Shown here: positions 62,240-64,000 of the stretch, piece after piece
Numbering within the stretch: position 1 is the first letter of the stretch
Layout: every line of letters starts with the position of its first letter
From: Psychrobacter pygoscelis
GTDB taxonomy: Bacteria; Pseudomonadota; Gammaproteobacteria; Pseudomonadales; Moraxellaceae
Length of the DNA: 64,000 nt
NCBI RefSeq assembly: GCF_004335015.1
Contig: NZ_RQRU01000003.1
Location: 1-64,000, forward strand
Direction of reading: 5' to 3'
Translations under genes and position numbers: made by a program
Notes under the pieces: generated by a model
Databases searched by the model: none
The model's input: the letters and a program-made list of their open reading frames with translations, nothing else
What the model was told of the DNA's origin: nothing

Positions 62240-62330
62240 GATACGTAAAAGGTAAAAGCGTAGTTGGTATAAATTTACTGACCAGAAGTCATGAAATAAC
62301 TGAGGTGAGCATAAATTTATTCCAGCGACT
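62240..62330. repeat. Possible degenerate foldback repeat (copy F)
   Basis: GGTATAAATTTA (62266-62277) and TAAATTTATTCC (62312-62323) are complementary except one base and resemble the arms of the dispersed repeat; GGTAAAAGC upstream also matches. The outer parts are not recognisable. Confidence 0.4.
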
Positions 62331-62350
62331 TTGTGGTAGATCTAAAATGG

Positions 62351-62393
62351 ACTGACTATAAACGAAAAGAAAGATATTTTAAAAATAGTCAGT
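62351..62393. repeat. Inverted repeat ACTGACTAT / ATAGTCAGT
   Basis: Perfect 9-bp arms at 62351-62359 and 62385-62393 with a 25-bp AT-rich spacer; no T run, so not a terminator. Confidence 0.5.
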
Positions 62394-62453
62394 TGCTTAA
62401 GAGTTAATTAAGATTTTTTTATGATATGAAGTCGTGAAGATGACAAAAGCAAC

Positions 62454-63332
62454 CTACCAACCCACTGAGCGCACCGCGTACTTTTTACATAGGGCGGCGA
62501 AAGCATCACTTATTAACCATTGATATTCTTGCTCGCGGGCATCCTTAATCTCATCCTGCCAGTTGTTGTCCGGAATGGCAGGATGACACATAATTAAGGG
62601 CAGGCGGGTGCGGTGGGTTATTGTGGCATCATTATTTTTTACTTCAGTCGATTTAGGACAACGTGAGAGCCAGCCATCCCATAGTTTAGCCAACTTGTCT
62701 TGGCTTGCATCGAAATCATAAGCACCGCCAAAGCATAAATTAGTATGAATACCGCTGTGCTGGCACAGCTGTTTCCATGCATGACCCCCTAAGATATAGA
62801 TAATCCATGATTTCATATCATTAACTAGTGGGGTAGTAATTCTGGCTGCCACATAAGGTTGGGCGCGGTTGCTGACAGCATATCTATCCTTTAACACCGT
62901 AGCCAAACAGTCTCGTACTACGGGGAACTGATGTACATGCTGATGGCCATCGATGAATACTGGATGCTGGTTAAATCGATCTTCAAAGCCGTCAAGTTGA
63001 CGATGGATGATGTCTATTATTTCATGGCGCTTTAGCCGCCGCAGATAGCTAGCAATGATTATCGCGGATAGAGAGTTTTTGATAGAGGATGGATATATTG
63101 CTGTGAAGTCTAAATGGAGACCAATATCGATATCTAGCGCTGTTAACGAGCGGATTTGAGAGTCACTTATCTCTCCGCCAGCCATATAGCTGGTTGAGCG
63201 GATATGTCTCATGCCGCCCAATGCGATTACGGCCTCATTTACCGCATTGGATAAGCCCAAGTCGTCTACATTGATGATGACATGGCGCTGAGATGCTACT
63301 GGATTGGTCGGATATTTAGTCGATAGGGTCAT
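62454..63332 (-). CDS. YdjC/ChbG/HpnK-family carbohydrate deacetylase
   Basis: 292 residues. Metal-binding motif N-V-D-D-L-G at residues ~21-26 (VIINVDDLGLS), GLHLDF, and FIDGHQHVHQFP supply the Asp/His ligands of this deacetylase-like family. CHPAIPD near the end is also conserved. HpnK acts on hopanoid sugars and ChbG on chitobiose; the substrate here is unknown. Next to gtrA, which suggests a surface or lipid-linked sugar pathway. Confidence 0.87.
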   Translation of the reverse strand: MTLSTKYPTNPVASQRHVIINVDDLGLSNAVNEAVIALGGMRHIRSTSYMAGGEISDSQIRSLTALDIDIGLHLDFTAIYPSSIKNSLSAIIIASYLRRLKRHEIIDIIHRQLDGFEDRFNQHPVFIDGHQHVHQFPVVRDCLATVLKDRYAVSNRAQPYVAARITTPLVNDMKSWIIYILGGHAWKQLCQHSGIHTNLCFGGAYDFDASQDKLAKLWDGWLSRCPKSTEVKNNDATITHRTRLPLIMCHPAIPDNNWQDEIKDAREQEYQWLISDAFAALCKKYAVRSVGW

Positions 63333-63420
63333 TTTATAGCTATCATAATCTTTTGAATTTACGCGCTAACGCTCTTCAAGCACTATTATTGTAATGTTAT
63401 ATTCTATTACTAACTGCTTG

Positions 63421-63819
63421 TTATTTAAAAGCCCAAAGCTTACCCAATAGAAAACTTAAAACAGTCACAATGCCTGTCACTATAAACCAAATTAGCAAAT
63501 AGTAGGCGTCGCCTAACCAGGAAAGACCGAGCACAAACAAGCCTTGATTCAGCGCAAATCCTGATATAGAGCTGGCTAACCACTTGATAAGCCTACGGGC
63601 GACTAGGGTAGGGTTATTAAGATTGCTATCGCGAAAGGTAACTGTTAAGTGCCCAGCGAAGCTCACTATAAAGGCGATGATAAAAGCCATAACATTGCCC
63701 CAAGCGGGCGCGATGTCAAAAACTGATACCGCTAGGTACAGCACGAGAAGATGAACCAACGCTGCAAGACTGCCCATAATGATGAACTTAAATAATTGGC
63801 GCGGCGCATACTCAGTCAT
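63421..63819 (-). CDS. GtrA-family membrane protein
   Basis: 132 residues with four TM segments: FIIMGSLAALVHLLVLYLAV, WGNVMAFIIAFIVSFAGHLTVTF, NQGLFVLGLSWL and a C-terminal helix ending KLWAFK. GtrA-like proteins are proposed to flip undecaprenyl-phosphate-linked sugars. Same orientation as the YdjC gene, 88 bp upstream of it. AAGAG lies 10 nt before the ATG. Its usual partner, a family 2 glycosyltransferase, may lie beyond the right edge. Confidence 0.88.
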   Translation of the reverse strand: MTEYAPRQLFKFIIMGSLAALVHLLVLYLAVSVFDIAPAWGNVMAFIIAFIVSFAGHLTVTFRDSNLNNPTLVARRLIKWLASSISGFALNQGLFVLGLSWLGDAYYLLIWFIVTGIVTVLSFLLGKLWAFK

Positions 63820-64000
63820 AAAGTCGAACTCTTAAGAGGGGTAAATGTCATCAATGGCCAGCTTAGCTAAGGGCTTAAGTCTAAGGGGGTTTATTTATAA
63901 GCTCTAAGCTAGTCGATAGGCAGCTTAGGAGCTACTCTTGCAAGTGAATCGGTATTGCACTCGGCAAGTGACTGATCAGCCGCTACAGAAGATAAATTTG
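63820..64000. other. Right-edge sequence, no recognised feature
   Basis: 180 bp upstream of gtrA. No gene end or terminator can be identified with confidence. Confidence 0.35.

Overview
The window looks like chromosomal DNA of a gammaproteobacterium in the Moraxellaceae, most likely Psychrobacter. This rests on gene content and protein style (YadA-type adhesin with a TpgA-like partner, paired DASS symporters, 46-residue entericidin-like lipoprotein, Psychrobacter-like GlnE-IlvE pairing) and on AT-rich spacers between moderately GC genes. It is an inference without a database search. No rRNA, tRNA, CRISPR array, insertion sequence or complete prophage was seen.

Layout. 1-3.2 kb: the 3' end of a trimeric autotransporter adhesin, followed by a BamE/OmpA-domain periplasmic partner. 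3.7-6.9 kb: two tandem 477-residue DASS symporters. 7-16.8 kb: housekeeping genes on the minus strand (roxA, a DUF2238 membrane protein, purB, gdhA, mnmA) interleaved with small plus-strand lipoproteins. 16.9-22.3 kb: ispF, grxD, a small unknown, mnmG, a ChaB-like gene and an AEC transporter. 22.6-28.9 kb: minus-strand lipoprotein, flavin monooxygenase, CysB-like regulator and katG. 29.7-40 kb: ampG-like permease, prmC, an AT-rich orphan, a methyltransferase of the outer-membrane-protein lysine methyltransferase type, a large zincin-like lipoprotein, an E1-like ThiF/MoeB protein and a UbiB-family kinase. 40-48.8 kb: Lrp-type regulator divergent from leuA, an orphan secreted-type protein, accBC, a MATE exporter and a lipoprotein. 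49-54.5 kb: EVE protein, hemW, entericidin-like lipoprotein, trmL and tusDCBE. 55-64 kb: glycosyltransferase overlapping a PAP2 phosphatase, glnE-ilvE, and a YdjC deacetylase with GtrA at the right edge.

How genes connect. The window is rich in tRNA wobble-U34 modification: mnmG (cmnm5U), mnmA plus the tusDCBE sulfur relay (s2U) and trmL (2'-O-methylation). Nitrogen and branched-chain amino-acid metabolism are represented by gdhA, glnE, ilvE and leuA with an adjacent Lrp-type regulator. The envelope theme is strong: at least eight lipoproteins, the adhesin pair and several surface-modification candidates.

The clearest structure not explained by genes is a family of dispersed intergenic foldback repeats of about 120-150 bp. 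Two good copies (15.3 and 46.0 kb), one degenerate full-length inverted copy (42.7 kb), two partial copies (5.3 and 32.3 kb) and one doubtful relic (62.3 kb) are visible by eye. Other points of interest are a pair of lipoprotein genes that share an almost identical 80-nt leader but have diverged in their cysteine domains, a possible decayed lipoprotein leader upstream of an orphan gene, and the 74-nt overlap of the glycosyltransferase and PAP2 genes.
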